Positions 23,525-35,182 of a DNA stretch of 64,000 bases are shown here, in pieces. The position numbers and the translations under genes were made by a program. Numbering within the stretch: position 1 is the stretch's first letter; each line of letters opens with the position of its first letter. This DNA comes from Myoxocephalus aenaeus (Eukaryota > Chordata > Actinopteri > Perciformes > Cottidae), in contig JBAMJR010000243.1 in assembly GCA_038501785.1 (NCBI GenBank), positions 2,083,501 to 2,147,500 on the forward strand. Direction: 5' to 3'. The notes beneath the pieces are model-generated. The model saw only the letters and a program-made list of their open reading frames with translations. It ran no database searches and was not told the origin of the DNA.

Positions 23525-23799
23525 CAATACCTTTCTCGGATTAGGTGGAAAGTTAGAATACAGAGTGAGAGTTTAGGCTGCTTACCTCTTGTAGAATCTG
23601 TCACTAGATAACACCAACTTGTTTTTTAACTTCCAATCCTTTTTTTTCCAGGTAAGGACTTCCACTTGAGAGACTGATAGCAAAAAAACACCCCATTCTC
23701 TAGACAGGTACTGCTGCTTCTGATGCTGCAGCCATATTACTGGCATGATTCGTCTTTAGCCTGGTAGCCAAGCTAGCTAGCTGTTTTGATATTGATTGT

Positions 23800-24640
23800 G
23801 TGTGATAATTGTTTGCCAGGCTACTCAAAGATAACCAAAGACAACCATTGCCTGCAAGAGTATCTGAAGAAAAAGGATCAGCTCTTCATGCAGCAATCCA
23901 CAATTGCATTGCCCGGGCTAAGCATGTCTCGTGCTCCGTGTCCTCAGCCTTAGTCCCACCGGACTCAGACCCGACCCCGTACTGGTCCTGGGCCATTCTC
24001 ACAGTGGGTGAGCTTGCCCCGTCTGATGCCCCACCAGCTGTGAGGGAAGTGCATGGTTGAGCCTGAGAGCAAAGCTCAAGTACCTAAGAGCCGTGGATGA
24101 GTAGGAATTCCCACCTCTGTGTGAACAGGCCTCCATGCCATCAATTGCACCGTGACCATCCTCCTCTCTGCCCACGCCTGGGCAGTCTGCTTGTCAACCT
24201 GCAAATGCTCCTCTGTCAATGTATGCTCTGCATCCAACGAAGCAGTTGTTGAGGACAATGACACCAACTATCCCCCCATGCTTATTGTTGGGTCTTCCAT
24301 GGTCTGTCATGTGCAAATCAACAGGTGCTGAACTTCATGCCACCCAGGTGCTCTCATTTAAGACATTAACAGCTACACCGTACAGCTGCTACATACCTGT
24401 TTGTATGTCCGGTTATGGTTCGTCTGGGCACCAACGACCTTAAGATGAACCCTTTGGAGACACTTAAACTGTCTCACTTAAACTGTGTTGAAAACTAGCA
24501 AACTGTGCATCATTTCAGGCCCACTGCCCTCCCTCCACTTTGGTGGCCAATAGCTGACAATGGTTGCTGCACATCTGACTTAAGGGTTAGTGCTTTCCCA
24601 AAAAAAAGTCTTGACTCTTATCAATGAACATTGATCTCAC
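23800..24640 (+). pseudogene. Degenerate LINE ORF1 with SGNH-esterase-like domain
   Basis: Frameshifted coding remnant. A first part contains DPTPYWSWAILTVGELAP, resembling the linker before the esterase. A second part reads NYPPMLIVGSSMVCHVQI (block I, catalytic-type G-S-S) and, after frame changes, VMVRLGTNDLKMNP (the G-x-N-D block) and CIISGPLPSLHFGG. The order LIVGSS, LGTND, ISGPLP is that of the SGNH hydrolase domain found in ORF1 of CR1/L2 LINEs. Stops such as the TAG after NCVEN at about 24496 show it is dead. No ORF2 follows within reach. Confidence 0.6.
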
Positions 24641-26539
24641 ACTACACTCCTGCCAAGCATCCACCTTATCACATACTATGGGTCCCACTCTGACGTCTTA
24701 TATTGAAGCAAATTAGCAACAGACCAAAGTCCAGGAAATCCTAGAGATTTACTAGCTGTCTTTTATGTATCATGCCTGAATTTAATAGACTTTCATTGTT
24801 AATGACATCATTAACAATCATCAAAAAATAGAATAATGCCTCGATCTTATTCTTTTCAATTAACACATGTATGAATGGTTGAATGGATTTATCTCTATGA
24901 CCAATGTGTTAATTTTCTTGCAGCAGTACATATAGCCTCAATTTACGCTTCTACTATATTGTGCTCAATGTTTACATTTTCACCAAAATTCTCACATTCA
25001 GTGCCAAAGGTCTAGCACGTGTTCTCTTGATTCCATCGCTATGAATCTGTCTTTCAGTGCTTTAAAAACATAGCTTAGCTCTATATTCCGTTTTGAGAGA
25101 CGCAACAGCAGAAAAGCCGATCTCACGGAGATCTTTTGGCAAAACGGCAAGAATCGCGCATGCGCAAGCGTGACCTGTTGCTTTTAATCAGGGAAAATAC
25201 CAGACAAGATTACAGCCATGGCCCCAATACAGATCAATCAAATTGATTCCACAACATATATTTCATGATCAGCAGATTCATTTATGAGTTTAGCTTTTGA
25301 AATCATGCTAAAATCACATATCTGGTCACCTAAAATCCTGTGGTTGGTTGGTTTGCTCTGAAACCACAAAGGCCCCGCACCAGAGTCCACTTGGAAGAGG
25401 ACTCTGAGATCCACCTTTTCAGGCAGTCTCTGTGTGGTTGTTTGTTCTGCACCAGGGTCTAACTGACAGCTTTCACTCAAACCAATATCAAGCAGGCACC
25501 CGAACACATGTGTACGATATATATTAGCAAGGTTCCATCCAATTGTAGTGCACATTTCAAAATGCTAATTAATGTGACTTTGCATCGACTACAGTTGCAA
25601 ATATTATTATTATTATGTTACGTATTTTTTAAACACAGGTTGATAGAAACCCACCTATTCTCTGCATGTAAATAAAGCTCAGGTATGTATAACTCATGAA
25701 CATTTCCAAAAAGTAAATGACAATAGGATTTAAAATGTACATAATGTTTCCTATCAAAATGGTCAAATGTGCCTTGGAATATTAAGAAACTTATACTTAC
25801 AGGTCAAATATATTAAGTGAAATGTTCAAGTGAGGCAAACATTGACATTCACAAAGTGGTTTGTGTCAAATAAATCTGTCCCACACATCACTAAACAGGT
25901 TTCCCAGTCCTCACTAATTAGAAATATTTTGATTCCAAAAGAATGTTAATGTTGCTGTCTACAACATTATACAATTATGATATGGGAATGTGTTCCATGC
26001 TACCAAGAGGCCAAACATATTCTAATGTAACTTTTCAACATGTTAAAAGCTCTTATGTACTTAACTGCGATTGTCAATGTTGTGCATTAGTTGTTAGTTA
26101 GTAGAACACATCCTACTGTGGATGATTCATGTCAAATAAGAATGAACCATTCAAAGGATAAGAGCATATTTTAATGCTTCCTGAACATGGAGAATAATCC
26201 CTGACTGTATGACATACTTTACTCAAATGTTAATATTGTATGTATGCAGTCAGGACAACATGCTATGTTGTTGCTGCACAGGCTTAGAGGTATAATTAGA
26301 TAAAGCAGAAATATCCATATGTTGTTTATACATTTTTACCTATAATGTGGCTATGTTTATAGTGATCACACTGGCCAATAAAACCAAAGCATGGAGGAGT
26401 TTTCCACCACCACCCCTGATCGTAGCCATAGCTGAGGTGACATAATAAAGTGTTGCAGTGAAGATCAATGTCTGTGGGAAGAGGCGAGGGAAAAGGGAGG
26501 AAGTCTCATTGTTCCTGCTCCGTGTTCCCGCTCTTTAAG
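24641..26539. other. AT-rich intergenic sequence
   Basis: No gene, splice pattern or repeat identified. A GC-richer island near 25090-25180 includes ATCGCGCATGCGCAAGCG, an NRF1-like palindromic motif (GCGCATGCGC). Confidence 0.35.
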
Positions 26540-26970
26540 GCAGATCCCAGGCTGCCTGTATGACGAATGGCGACCATTCTGGAGTCACCGTTTGGTACTT
26601 GGCATCATGGTAGACTGGGAGCCTGAGGCCTTCAGGTCTGAGATGGCGGCTGTCCCCAGCGCTCTCCAGACGGGACCCCTAGGGGCCTCCACTCTGCCTA
26701 GATGGAAAGGAGGCGCCATAAATCAGCCCGTCTGGGGGGCTATGCTTTGCCTCGCCATCCATCTCAGCCCCCGCTCCCTGGTGGAAAAGACGGGGCAAGG
26801 GGGGTTGGGAAGCAAAGGGTAGGACGGGTTCACACACCTGGGGAGAGGGAGTGGGCGCTGCAGGAAGGCCTGACAGGGCGGAGGTCGCTGCCAGCCCAAC
26901 AACCCAGGAACCCAAGAGCCAGAAGAGAACCACCAGAGAGGCCACACAGGAGTCAGAGGCAGTACATTAG
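26540..26970. other. Candidate conserved non-coding block
   Basis: GC-rich unique island (about 26540-26960) inside AT-rich DNA, with CATAAATCAGCCC and GAGATGGCGGCTG. All six frames are comparably open, which is a composition effect and not a sign of coding. Possible enhancer; inference only. Confidence 0.25.
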
Positions 26971-27405
26971 TACTGTAGGACAAAGCTTTGAGGAAAATTC
27001 CAGTTCATATCAACCAGGGTCTTATTTTCATCTCTCCCATCTGTAATAATATCACTGAAATCTATGAGTTCGTTATCAGCTATAAAAAGGTAAAATCCCA
27101 CTTTAATCTTGTGATGACTGTAACCCAGCTTACTGCAGGTGTGTTTGTTCATGGCAGACATGAGGATGCTGTCCCACTGTGTTCACGCCTCCTGCCACTG
27201 CAGCTCCACACTGACATTTTCCAAAGTTCAACCAGGACATCGGTATAGTTGGACTGTGGTCTAAGAAGAGTCATGGTTTGGCATCGCTGTCACCGTTAGT
27301 ATCACAGCATACACGTTTGACTCATTGAGCTAGCTGGTTGCGGCATCATCGGATCATAGCATACTAGTTGGCTAGCTTCAGTCTGTTGCACATGCTCTAG
27401 AACAG
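26971..27405. other. Intergenic, nothing recognised
   Basis: No feature that I can support. Confidence 0.4.
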
Positions 27406-27990
27406 CGGTCCCCAACCTTTTTTGAGCCACGGACCGGTTTTGTGTCAGACAATATTTTCACGGACCGGCCTTCACGGTGTGGGCGAAAAATATGACGTCA
27501 TAAATATGACGTAAATGATACGACCGGCATAAAGACAATTATAAAGTGCATAAAGATTCAACTCACCATTACGCTGCATTAGTGGAGCCCTGAGCTTGTT
27601 TCTCTGCTACGAGCCGTCCCGTCTCGGGGTGACGGGAGAAAAAGACCGACCCCCGACGTGTGTTTATGTCCAGTCTACTGACTCTACTCCTTAACTTAAA
27701 CCTTTATGTGCACTCTGTCACTTCATTAAAACCCGCTTCACAAAGACAGGATGTTGAAATGGAGGCAGGGGTTCAGAGCTTTTTTGGCGATCTCAGTATG
27801 CTCTGCCTTGATTTGAATCCAGAACACCGAGTTGAAACAGACTTTTAAGTTTCATTTTTGGGGAAACCTATCACGTTTTTTTTATCACATTTGAGGCTAC
27901 GCACAGACGGATGTATCCGGTCATTTTTCATAAACTCTTTCTCTGCGGCCCGGTACCAAGGGACCCACGGACCGATACTCGAGAAGATTC
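27406..27990 (+). mobile_element. Non-autonomous hAT transposon (CAGCGGTCCCCAACC type)
   Basis: The left end CAGCGGTCCCCAACCTTTTT with CACGGACCGG repeated inward is a well-known vertebrate hAT terminus. The right end shows the reverse counterpart CTGCGGCCCGGTACC, GGACCCACGGACCG at about 27945-27975 but lacks the final CACTG/CGCTG motif, so it is eroded or truncated and I cannot define a target duplication. The interior has no transposase. Confidence 0.75.
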
Positions 27991-28019
27991 GCTAAATAAT
28001 GACTTTTTCATTACTTTTT

Positions 28020-28885
28020 TATTGTCACAGTTTCAGATATTAAAGAAGGACTCAGAAGCAGAACACCAGCAGGCAGGACCAGTAAAAAGCTCACCTTTAG
28101 CTTTACTGCAACAAAGCGGAGGACGCAGACAGAGGCCAAGAACAAAAGACAAATAAACTTAACTATGAACAAACTGTTGTGGCAAATCGGACCAATACGG
28201 ACGGACCAGGAACACATGCAGACAACCTAACAACTGACAGAGGAAAAGCACACTTCTATAACACTGAAGCATTCAAAGTCTTGTGAAACTCACATGCTTG
28301 TTTTCCTTTTGTCTCAACAAACACCTGCACACAAATAACAACCTGCGTTCTGTATTCATACTGTGTCCTTCTTATTTATTCAACATGTACATATTTATTT
28401 ATTGATATTCTTTAATAACATACAATATGTGTGCTAAATAGTGAGTATCCTAATGAATGACGCAATTCACTTAAGATGTTGTGTCTCTAACATTGGGTTT
28501 TTGTTCACAGTACTAAAGTTTGGATTTTAGTTTAGTTAAGTGCATTTTCAGATTAGTAATACTTTTCTTTTCTCATTTTAGGTTCAATTACTATAACTAT
28601 AATTGTTGAAGTCATAGTTATAATTCAAATTAAAATCCCGTCCTTGGTCCGTCAGCAAAAGTGTAAAGTACAAACAACTCAACTGGATTCAGCTTCAGGA
28701 TGCACATTGTTTAGCAGATCAACACTGATCTGCACGGCCAGTTCTCACCACAGATTCGACACCAGTGATGAGATCATTCAATATTTACAAAGTATGTTTG
28801 CCCACCTATGTATTATCAACACAAGTTCTCAACAAGATGTAGCAGGAGGGAGCTTTGGTCGCTGGGTCTTGGCGCATCCCGTAAA
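28020..28885. other. Possible repeat (28020-28250) then AT-rich sequence
   Basis: TTGTCACAGTTTCAGATATT, GGACTCAGAAGCAGAACACC, GCAGGCAGGACCAGTAAAAA is phrased like a dispersed fish element, but there is no second copy in the window and no coding remnant. The remainder is AT-rich and unassigned. Confidence 0.3.
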
Positions 28886-28889
28886 CTAT

Positions 28890-28960
28890 AAGCCAATCAC
28901 GGTGGGCGGGCCTCCTATAAAGGTGACGGGGATTCCATTGGTTCCCTCCTGACGTCAAGC
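28890..28960 (+). promoter_or_regulatory. Promoter-like block: CCAAT, GC box, TATA, CRE
   Basis: In order: CCAAT (28893-28897), GGGCGGG (28904-28910), CTATAAAGG with TATAAA at 28916-28921, inverted CCAAT (ATTGG, about 28937-28941) and a perfect CRE TGACGTCA (28950-28957). The spacing fits a polymerase II core promoter on the + strand. No long reading frame follows; a polyadenylation signal AATAAA sits at 29745-29750. This suggests either a non-coding transcript or an LTR (U3-R-U5). Confidence 0.4.
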
Positions 28961-29870
28961 GCGTTTTCCGGTCCTAGACTCCCGCAATGGTCATGGACGC
29001 TCGTGGGCTCCCCCCTCCTGCACAGGAGATGCACCTATAGCTCGGCGTTGCTGGCGGTGACCTCCTCATATGACGCCTTGCCTCCTTCCGGCGCGGATCG
29101 GAATCCCTGCCTGATCGGAGACGGTTGGCGGAGTTCGGGTGGAACGCTGCCCCAAGGGTGTGCCGTTAGCCGGCTCAACTAAGAAGCACCTGCTGTTTCA
29201 TCCAAGCCGTGTTTTGTCCACGCCGTGTTCTGTATACTAACCTGGTTTCCCACCGGTGACTGCTTCGTCGGCCGCGGAGCTGAACCCGCACGACTTTTTC
29301 TTTTGTTTCTCCGTTGCCTTTTGTTTCTTATTTGTCTTTTGGTTGAGTTTCCTTTGTTTGGAGAACCAGAGCCTGGGATTAATATTGTTTCTTTGTGTGT
29401 TTGTAGTGTGGTGCTTCCGGGTGGTGGGGTCCCCCTACGTGTGGTGTGTGTTAGGGTACCCCATGTCCAGGACCCTCATGTGTGCCTGTGTGTGTGTGCG
29501 TGTGTGTGATATGAGTGGACACGTGTGATCGGGGTGCTTTCTTTCTCGGGACCCTCACCGGTGCAGGTCCCCCTCCCTTGGTCAGTCCCAGCCCTACACT
29601 CTTTAAAGTAACGGCTCTTTTATTAGTATATTGTATTGTAGTAGTGTATTTTATTAGTATATCATATTGTATTGTATTGTATTAGTATAGTGTATTTTAT
29701 TAGTATAGTGTATATTAAAATAGTATCAATGAACATGTGATTATAATAAAGACCGTTCATTTATACTGGAACCACGTCTCCGCCTGACTACGAATAAGGA
29801 ACCTGAGTGTCCTCCGAGTCTGGAAGACTGGGGGCACGAGACCTAATCTTGTCACAAAGACATCATGTAA
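28961..29870 (+). other. Putative non-coding transcript or solo-LTR body
   Basis: GC-rich until 29590, then a (TATTG/TAGTA)-rich simple tract at 29620-29720, AATAAA at 29745 and a segment ending CTAATCTTGTCACA. The frames at 29225-29528 are hydrophobic but run into GT repeats and are not convincing. I could not find flanking direct repeats, so the LTR reading is unproven. Confidence 0.25.
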
Positions 29871-30582
29871 GTTTAGTTCCTTTATTCCATCACATGTTTA
29901 TAGGCAGGAGTTACATTTATATAAGCTGGTTGTTTTTATCACCGGTCCTTTTTAAGAAATACAACTTGAGTATTCACAGAACAGTACATCATGTATCTGC
30001 TTACCACCTTTAAACCAGGATGTTTTATCCTCTTAATTATCTGTGTATTACAGTCACGGAGGGATTTGTATTATTATTCTCATTTCCTTCGTGACAAAAG
30101 CAGGTATTTAACACGGTTCCTTCATAAGCTTCAGTATTGCTTTGCGTATCGGATCCACAGAGGGAACGTCTTTATTCTTGTCTCAGGATCACAGCATTTC
30201 AATCAGGAGGGACTTGTTTAACAATAATGCATTACAACTGCATAACATTTGAATAGTGCAAGGTCTTTGCCGATTGGACTCCAGCCTAAACAAGGAAAAG
30301 CTGTGGTGGTGATGCTGAGGTCTGATGAACAGAGTCCAGACACTGGAGGTGAAGAAGGAGTCGCTGTAACCTGAAGATGAATGAGGAGCAGGACTGATGC
30401 TGACTGGAGGAGCCGGGGGGAGGAGGGTCCATCTGTTGGAGCTAAATGTACAACTGACAGCAGCAGAGAGAACCTATTAAAGAGTTTGACAACAACGACA
30501 TGATTGGCTTACAGATACTATGCAGAATCGGATTGGTTCAATTAAAGTGAACGCCCTCTAATCAGCAGATGGAGTAATCAGA
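29871..30582. other. Intergenic, no gene recognised
   Basis: Nothing identified; 30240-30560 reads like repeat-derived DNA but has no coding trace. Confidence 0.3.
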
Positions 30583-30715
30583 TAAAATAAAATAAAATAA
30601 TCCTTTATTAGTCCCGCAGTGGGGAAATTACAGGATTACAGCAGCATTGCTCACAAGTGAATAAAATAAAAGATAAAAACAGTCAAGTAATATAAATAAA
30701 CAGTAATAGAGAACA
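30583..30715 (-). mobile_element. Rex1-like LINE 3' end
   Basis: ATCCTTTATTAGTCCCGCAG, TGGGGAAATTACAGGATTAC, TTGCTCACAAGTGAATAAAA matches the tail of the copy at 4074-4700 almost base for base. The insertion is 5'-truncated to the 3' UTR. The tail here is (ATAAA)n, not (TTATC)n. Confidence 0.8.
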
Positions 30716-31329
30716 GTAAAGAAGAATATTTAATATTTAGTTTAATCATATTGACAGTTCAGTAGTTGAGAGTAAGAAGCACCGATGCAATGTCTGTCTT
30801 TAGGTCTAAAGCTTATTGATTAATGGTCATTTTTATACCAATTAGCTGGCATTTAGTAGGCTATCTGAAGAAAACATATTAATTAGCCGCTTTTACATTA
30901 TTCAGCCGCCTAATATGGCTTTACACTCTCCACACTACACATTTGCCAAAATCTTTCCAACTGGGCCCGACTGCATGCTTGGAACTTGAACTCCAGCAGC
31001 AGTGATGTGAGCAACATTAAACTTTAGCGTGTTTCCAGATGGGTCCCTCCTCACAGAGACATCTAGCTGAGATGTTACGGCGAGGCCACTGCATCGCCCC
31101 AATGCTGCTGGTTACTGATAGGAGGACACATCACAGGGTAACAAGCTGAGACTGACTCTGATGGTTTGAGTCGGTGTATAACCATTCATGTGTGTATATC
31201 TATGTATGTGTGAGTGCCTGTGGCAGCAGCAGGGCTTGAGCTGAGAAGGCTTCAAACAGCGGCATGGTTCTGTGCAGCAGGACCCTGCAGACGGTGGCGG
31301 CGCCGGAGGCTGAGACGACTCACAGCGCT
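30716..31329. other. Intergenic, nothing recognised
   Basis: No feature that I can support. Confidence 0.35.
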
Positions 31330-31592
31330 TCAAAAACACAAGACACAACTGCAGGGCAGAGCTTCTGATCCAAGCACGCGCCTCACCCTCCAACCATGGC
31401 AACTAGGAGGAGTGACTTCTCTATTCACCGCTGCTTAACTCTCTCTCCAGTACAAACACCACAGAAGAACTGAAGACTCTACCATTACAGCTGTCATGCA
31501 GCTTAAACAGCCATCTGCCTCATATCTCCTCCTGGAGAGGAGAGACCGAACATGTGGCAAACGCTACAGAATGAACTAAAAGATACATTTCC
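31330..31592 (+). repeat. Diverged duplicate, left copy
   Basis: Shares ordered blocks with 34930-35180: CTGCAGGGCA, GATCCAAGC, GTGACTTCTCTAT, CTCTCTCCAGT, ACCATTACAGC, CTTAAACAGCC, TCTCCTCCTGG and GCTACAGAAT. Non-coding in all frames. Confidence 0.75.
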
Positions 31593-32529
31593 TTAAAAGG
31601 GAAGTGTTCACGCGTGGAGTGTTGTGGAGTTCAACACTTTCAAGTAGTAATTGTGTTTAAAACAGTGGTAGTTCTAGCTGAGGTCTAATGGTAGCACAGG
31701 TACAGATGTCACTCCTTTCATTAGACGGGTTTCATTGGAGGTTAAAGGTGCCCCGTGCCAGAAGAAAGGGAGGAGGGACTTTTTTCTGCAAAGTTATGTG
31801 GCTTTACTTCTGCAGTTACCGTGGAGTCAACCAGCAGAAACATGGAAAACGGCACTCTGCCATTGCAATCCCCATCGTGGTCAAAGGGGATAAGTAGTCA
31901 ATCATTCAACACAATAATATAACATCATCTTTCAATGGAATCATATATTGAGATATCGTGACACATGATAAATTACATTGGCTAAATTCACAAAGGAATA
32001 TACAAAAGTTTGACCATGTGGTTATTTCATATTGACTTGTATGTTTATCAAACTACCAGAAAACATGGTATATCCTGATATATATAATTTCAAGATATAA
32101 AAGATATATATATAGTGGGATAAAAGATTGCTGCTCTACGAGCGCCGCCTCTCACCTGTGTGGTTTACACAGAGTGTTTCCTGGAGGACAATCTCACGTG
32201 TGAAGAGGCAACAATGTCAGGACTTGATCCTCTGGACATTGTCCATACTTCATATGTTCATAAACTGGGCTGAGGTCTGAGGTGGTCTCATTGGCGTGTG
32301 AGTGTGTGTGAATGTGAGTTAGTTGAGGTCCTGATGTGGAAGTGGTTCCTTTCAGCCGCTGCCGTCAGTCTTTGAACGTGTGAATGAAAAGGTGAACGAT
32401 GGCAAGCAGCGTGCAGCACTTTGAGTCCTTAGTTCTTAGTTCACTACGTCTTCTGTCTCAAGTCTGGTAGTAAAGACAAATCTAAGTCCCAAGCCTCGTT
32501 TAGGGATAACACTATTTCATAATAACTGT
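31593..32529. other. Intergenic; possible SINE tail near 32365-32430
   Basis: GTGTGAATGAAAAGGTGAAC, GATGGCAAGCAGCGTGCAGC, ACTTTGAGTCCTTAG resembles the SINE/L2 tail seen at 53120, but it is too diverged for confidence. The rest is unassigned. Confidence 0.3.
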
Positions 32530-32622
32530 TGTCAGGGATGTTGTGTGTACAGATTGTAAAGCCCTCCAAGGAAAATTTGTAATTTGTGATTTTGGGTTAT
32601 ACAAAATAAACTGAATTTAATT
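32530..32622 (+). mobile_element. Truncated copy of the (ATTGA)n-tailed retroelement
   Basis: Matches 23428-23520: GTGTGTACAGATTGTAAAGC, CTCCAAGGAAAATTTGTAAT, TTGTGATTTTGGGTTATACA, AAATAAACTGAATTTAATTT. Confidence 0.75.
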
Positions 32623-32699
32623 TAATTGTCAGGAAAAACTTTCACTGCAGTTATTAAACTCCTCTTCTATGGAACCAGCTTCCATCTTCCACCAGCACT

Positions 32700-34665
32700 A
32701 ACTTTAGTTAGGACTGGTTCAGGTTTATAGTTAGGGCTGGTTCAGGTTTATAGTTAGGACTGGTTCAGGTTTATAGTTAGGACTGGTTCAGGTTTATAGT
32801 TAGGACTGGTTCAGGTCTATAGTTAGGACTGGTTCAGGTTTATAGTTAGGACTGGTTCAGGTTTATAGTTAGGACTGGTTCAGGTCTATAGTTAGGACTG
32901 GTTCAGGTTTATAGTTAGGACTGGTTCAGGTTTATAGTTAGGACTGGTTCAGGTTTATAGTTAGGACTGGTTCAGGTCTATAGTTAGGACTGGTTCAGGT
33001 TTATAGTTAGGACTGGTTCAGGTCTATAGTTAGGACTGGTTCAGGTCTATAGTTAGGACTGGTTCAGGTCTATAGTTAGGACTGGTTCAGGTTTATAGTT
33101 AGGACTGGTTCAGGTCTATAGTTAGGACTGGTTCAGGTCTATAGTTAGGACTGGTTCAGGTCTATAGTTAGGACTGGTTCAGGTCTATAGTTAGGACTGG
33201 TTCAGGTTTATAGTTAGGGCTGGTTCAGGTTTATAGTTAGGACTGGTTCAGGTTTATAGTTAGGACTGGTTCAGGTTTATAGTTAGGGCTGGTTCAGGTT
33301 TATAGTTAGGGCTGGATCAGGTTTATAGTTAGGACTGGTTCAGGTTTATAGTTAGGGCTGGTTCAGGTTTATAGTTAGGACTGGTTCAGGTTTATAGTTA
33401 GGACTGGTTCAGGTTTATAGTTAGGGCTGGTTCAGGTTTATAGTTAGGGCTGGTTCAGGTCTATAGTTAGGGCTGGATCAGGTCTATAGTTAGGACTGGT
33501 TCAGGTTTATAGTTAGGGCTGGTTCAGGTTTATAGGTAGAGCTGGTTCAGGTCTATAGTTAGGACTGGTTCAGGTTTATAGTTAGGACTGGTTCAGGTCT
33601 ATAGTTAGGACTGGTTCAGGTTTATAGTTAGGGCTGGTTCAGGTTTATAGTTAGGGCTGGTTCAGGTTTATAGTTAGGGCTGGATCAGGTCTATAGTTAG
33701 GACTGGTTCAGGTTTATAGTTAGGACTGGTTCAGGTTTATAGGTAGAGCTGGTTCAGGTCTATAGTTAGGACTGGTTCAGGTCTATAGTTAGGGCTGGTT
33801 CAGGTCTATAGTTAGGGCTGGATCAGGTCTATAGTTAGGACTGGTTCAGGTTTATAGTTAGGGCTGGTTCAGGTTTATAGGTAGGACTGGTTCAGGTCTA
33901 TAGTTAGGACTGGTTCAGGTTTATAGTTAGGGCTGGTTCAGGTCTATAGTTAGGGCTGGTTCAGGTCTATAGTTAGGACTGGTTCAGGTTTATAGTTAGG
34001 ACTTGTTCAGGTTTATAGTTAGGACTGGTTCAGGTCTATAGTTAGGACTGGTTCAGGTCTATAGTTAGGACTGGTTCAGGTCTATAGTTAGGACTGGTTC
34101 AGGTTTATAGTTAGGGCTGGTTCAGGTTTATAGTTAGGGCTGGTTCAGGTTTATAGGTAGGACTGGTTCAGGTCTATAGTTAGGACTGGTTCAGGTTTAT
34201 AGTTAGGGCTGGTTCAGGTCTATAGTTAGGGCTGGTTCAGGTCTATAGTTAGGACTGGTTCAGGTTTATAGTTAGGACTTGTTCAGGTTTATAGTTAGGA
34301 CTGGTTCAGGTCTATAGTTAGGACTGGTTCAGGTCTATAGTTAGGACTGGTTCAGGTCTATAGTTAGGACTTGTTCAGGTTTATAGTTAGGACTGGTTCA
34401 GGTCTATAGTTAGGACTGGTTCAGGTCTATAGTTAGGACTGGTTCAGGTCTATAGTTAGGACTTGTTCAGGTTTATAGTTAGGACTGGTTCAGGTCTATA
34501 GTTAGGACTGGTTCAGGTTTATAGTTAGGGCTGGTTCAGGTCTATAGTTAGGGCTGGTTCAGGTCTATAGTTAGGGCTGGTTCAGGTTTATAGTTAGGAC
34601 TGGTTCAGGTCTATAGTTAGGACTGGTTCAGGTCTATAGTTAGGGCTGGTTTAGGTGTATAGAAC
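32700..34665. repeat. 23-bp VNTR, about 85 copies, with higher-order repeats
   Basis: The unit is TTAGGACTGGTTCAGG plus TYTATAG (23 bp). Variants at fixed positions (GGACT/GGGCT, TTTATAG/TCTATAG, rare GGACTTG and TAGGTAG) define nested periods. A 276-bp (12-unit) block is repeated (markers at 33881 and 34157; 34001 and 34277), and a 92-bp (4-unit) block is repeated (34277, 34369, 34461). No coding potential. Confidence 0.97.
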
Positions 34666-34929
34666 CATAGAGTCTCCTCATATTATCCTGTATCTCTTCC
34701 CTTCCCAAAACTAAACTTTGATTGGCAGTTGTGTGATTTCATCAGTGAGATGGAAGGAAAGCATCTCGGCTGTATGGGAGTGAAAGTGGAGCAGACATCT
34801 TTGACCTCATGGAGACCCGGCTGGTGAGAGCGTTTTTAAGGGTTGGTTTCTATGTAGTTGCCACAACAGTAGTAGTGGTGCTAATAGTCCCAGAGTTCCT
34901 CTGGCACTGACATTAGTCTCTGCTTCAAA
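34666..34929. other. Unique sequence between VNTR and right duplicate
   Basis: No feature that I can support. Confidence 0.4.
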
Positions 34930-35182
34930 AAGAGACCACTGCAGGGCACAGCATCGGATCCAAGCTCCTCCACCCTGCAACCAGCTCCACCAGGAAGAGA
35001 GGGTGACTTCTCTATCTCACTGCTCCTCACTCTCTCCAGTGCAAACAAGAAAGAAAAAGTGCACAAGTTACCATTACAGCCGTCACACATCTTAAACAGC
35101 CGGCTCCATCGCCCTCCATCGCTCCTCCTGGGAGTCGAGAACCAGAAAATGTGCCAAAAGCTACAGAATAAATAACAGAGAT
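34930..35182 (+). repeat. Diverged duplicate, right copy
   Basis: Colinear with 31330-31592 at about 3.6 kb distance, same orientation; the VNTR and a retroelement tail lie between the copies. Confidence 0.75.

Noticed and set aside
26592..27046. Four overlapping open frames of 76-114 codons
   Set aside because: GC-rich composition opens all frames; no domain, start context or splice logic supports any of them.
28020..29860. Treating the whole stretch as one LTR beginning TGTCACA and ending TTGTCACA
   Set aside because: No flanking target duplication matched and no second LTR or internal genes are present; left as unproven.
32700..34665. Short-period repeat that might be a coding repeat domain
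   Set aside because: The 23-bp unit is not a multiple of three and has stops in every frame.
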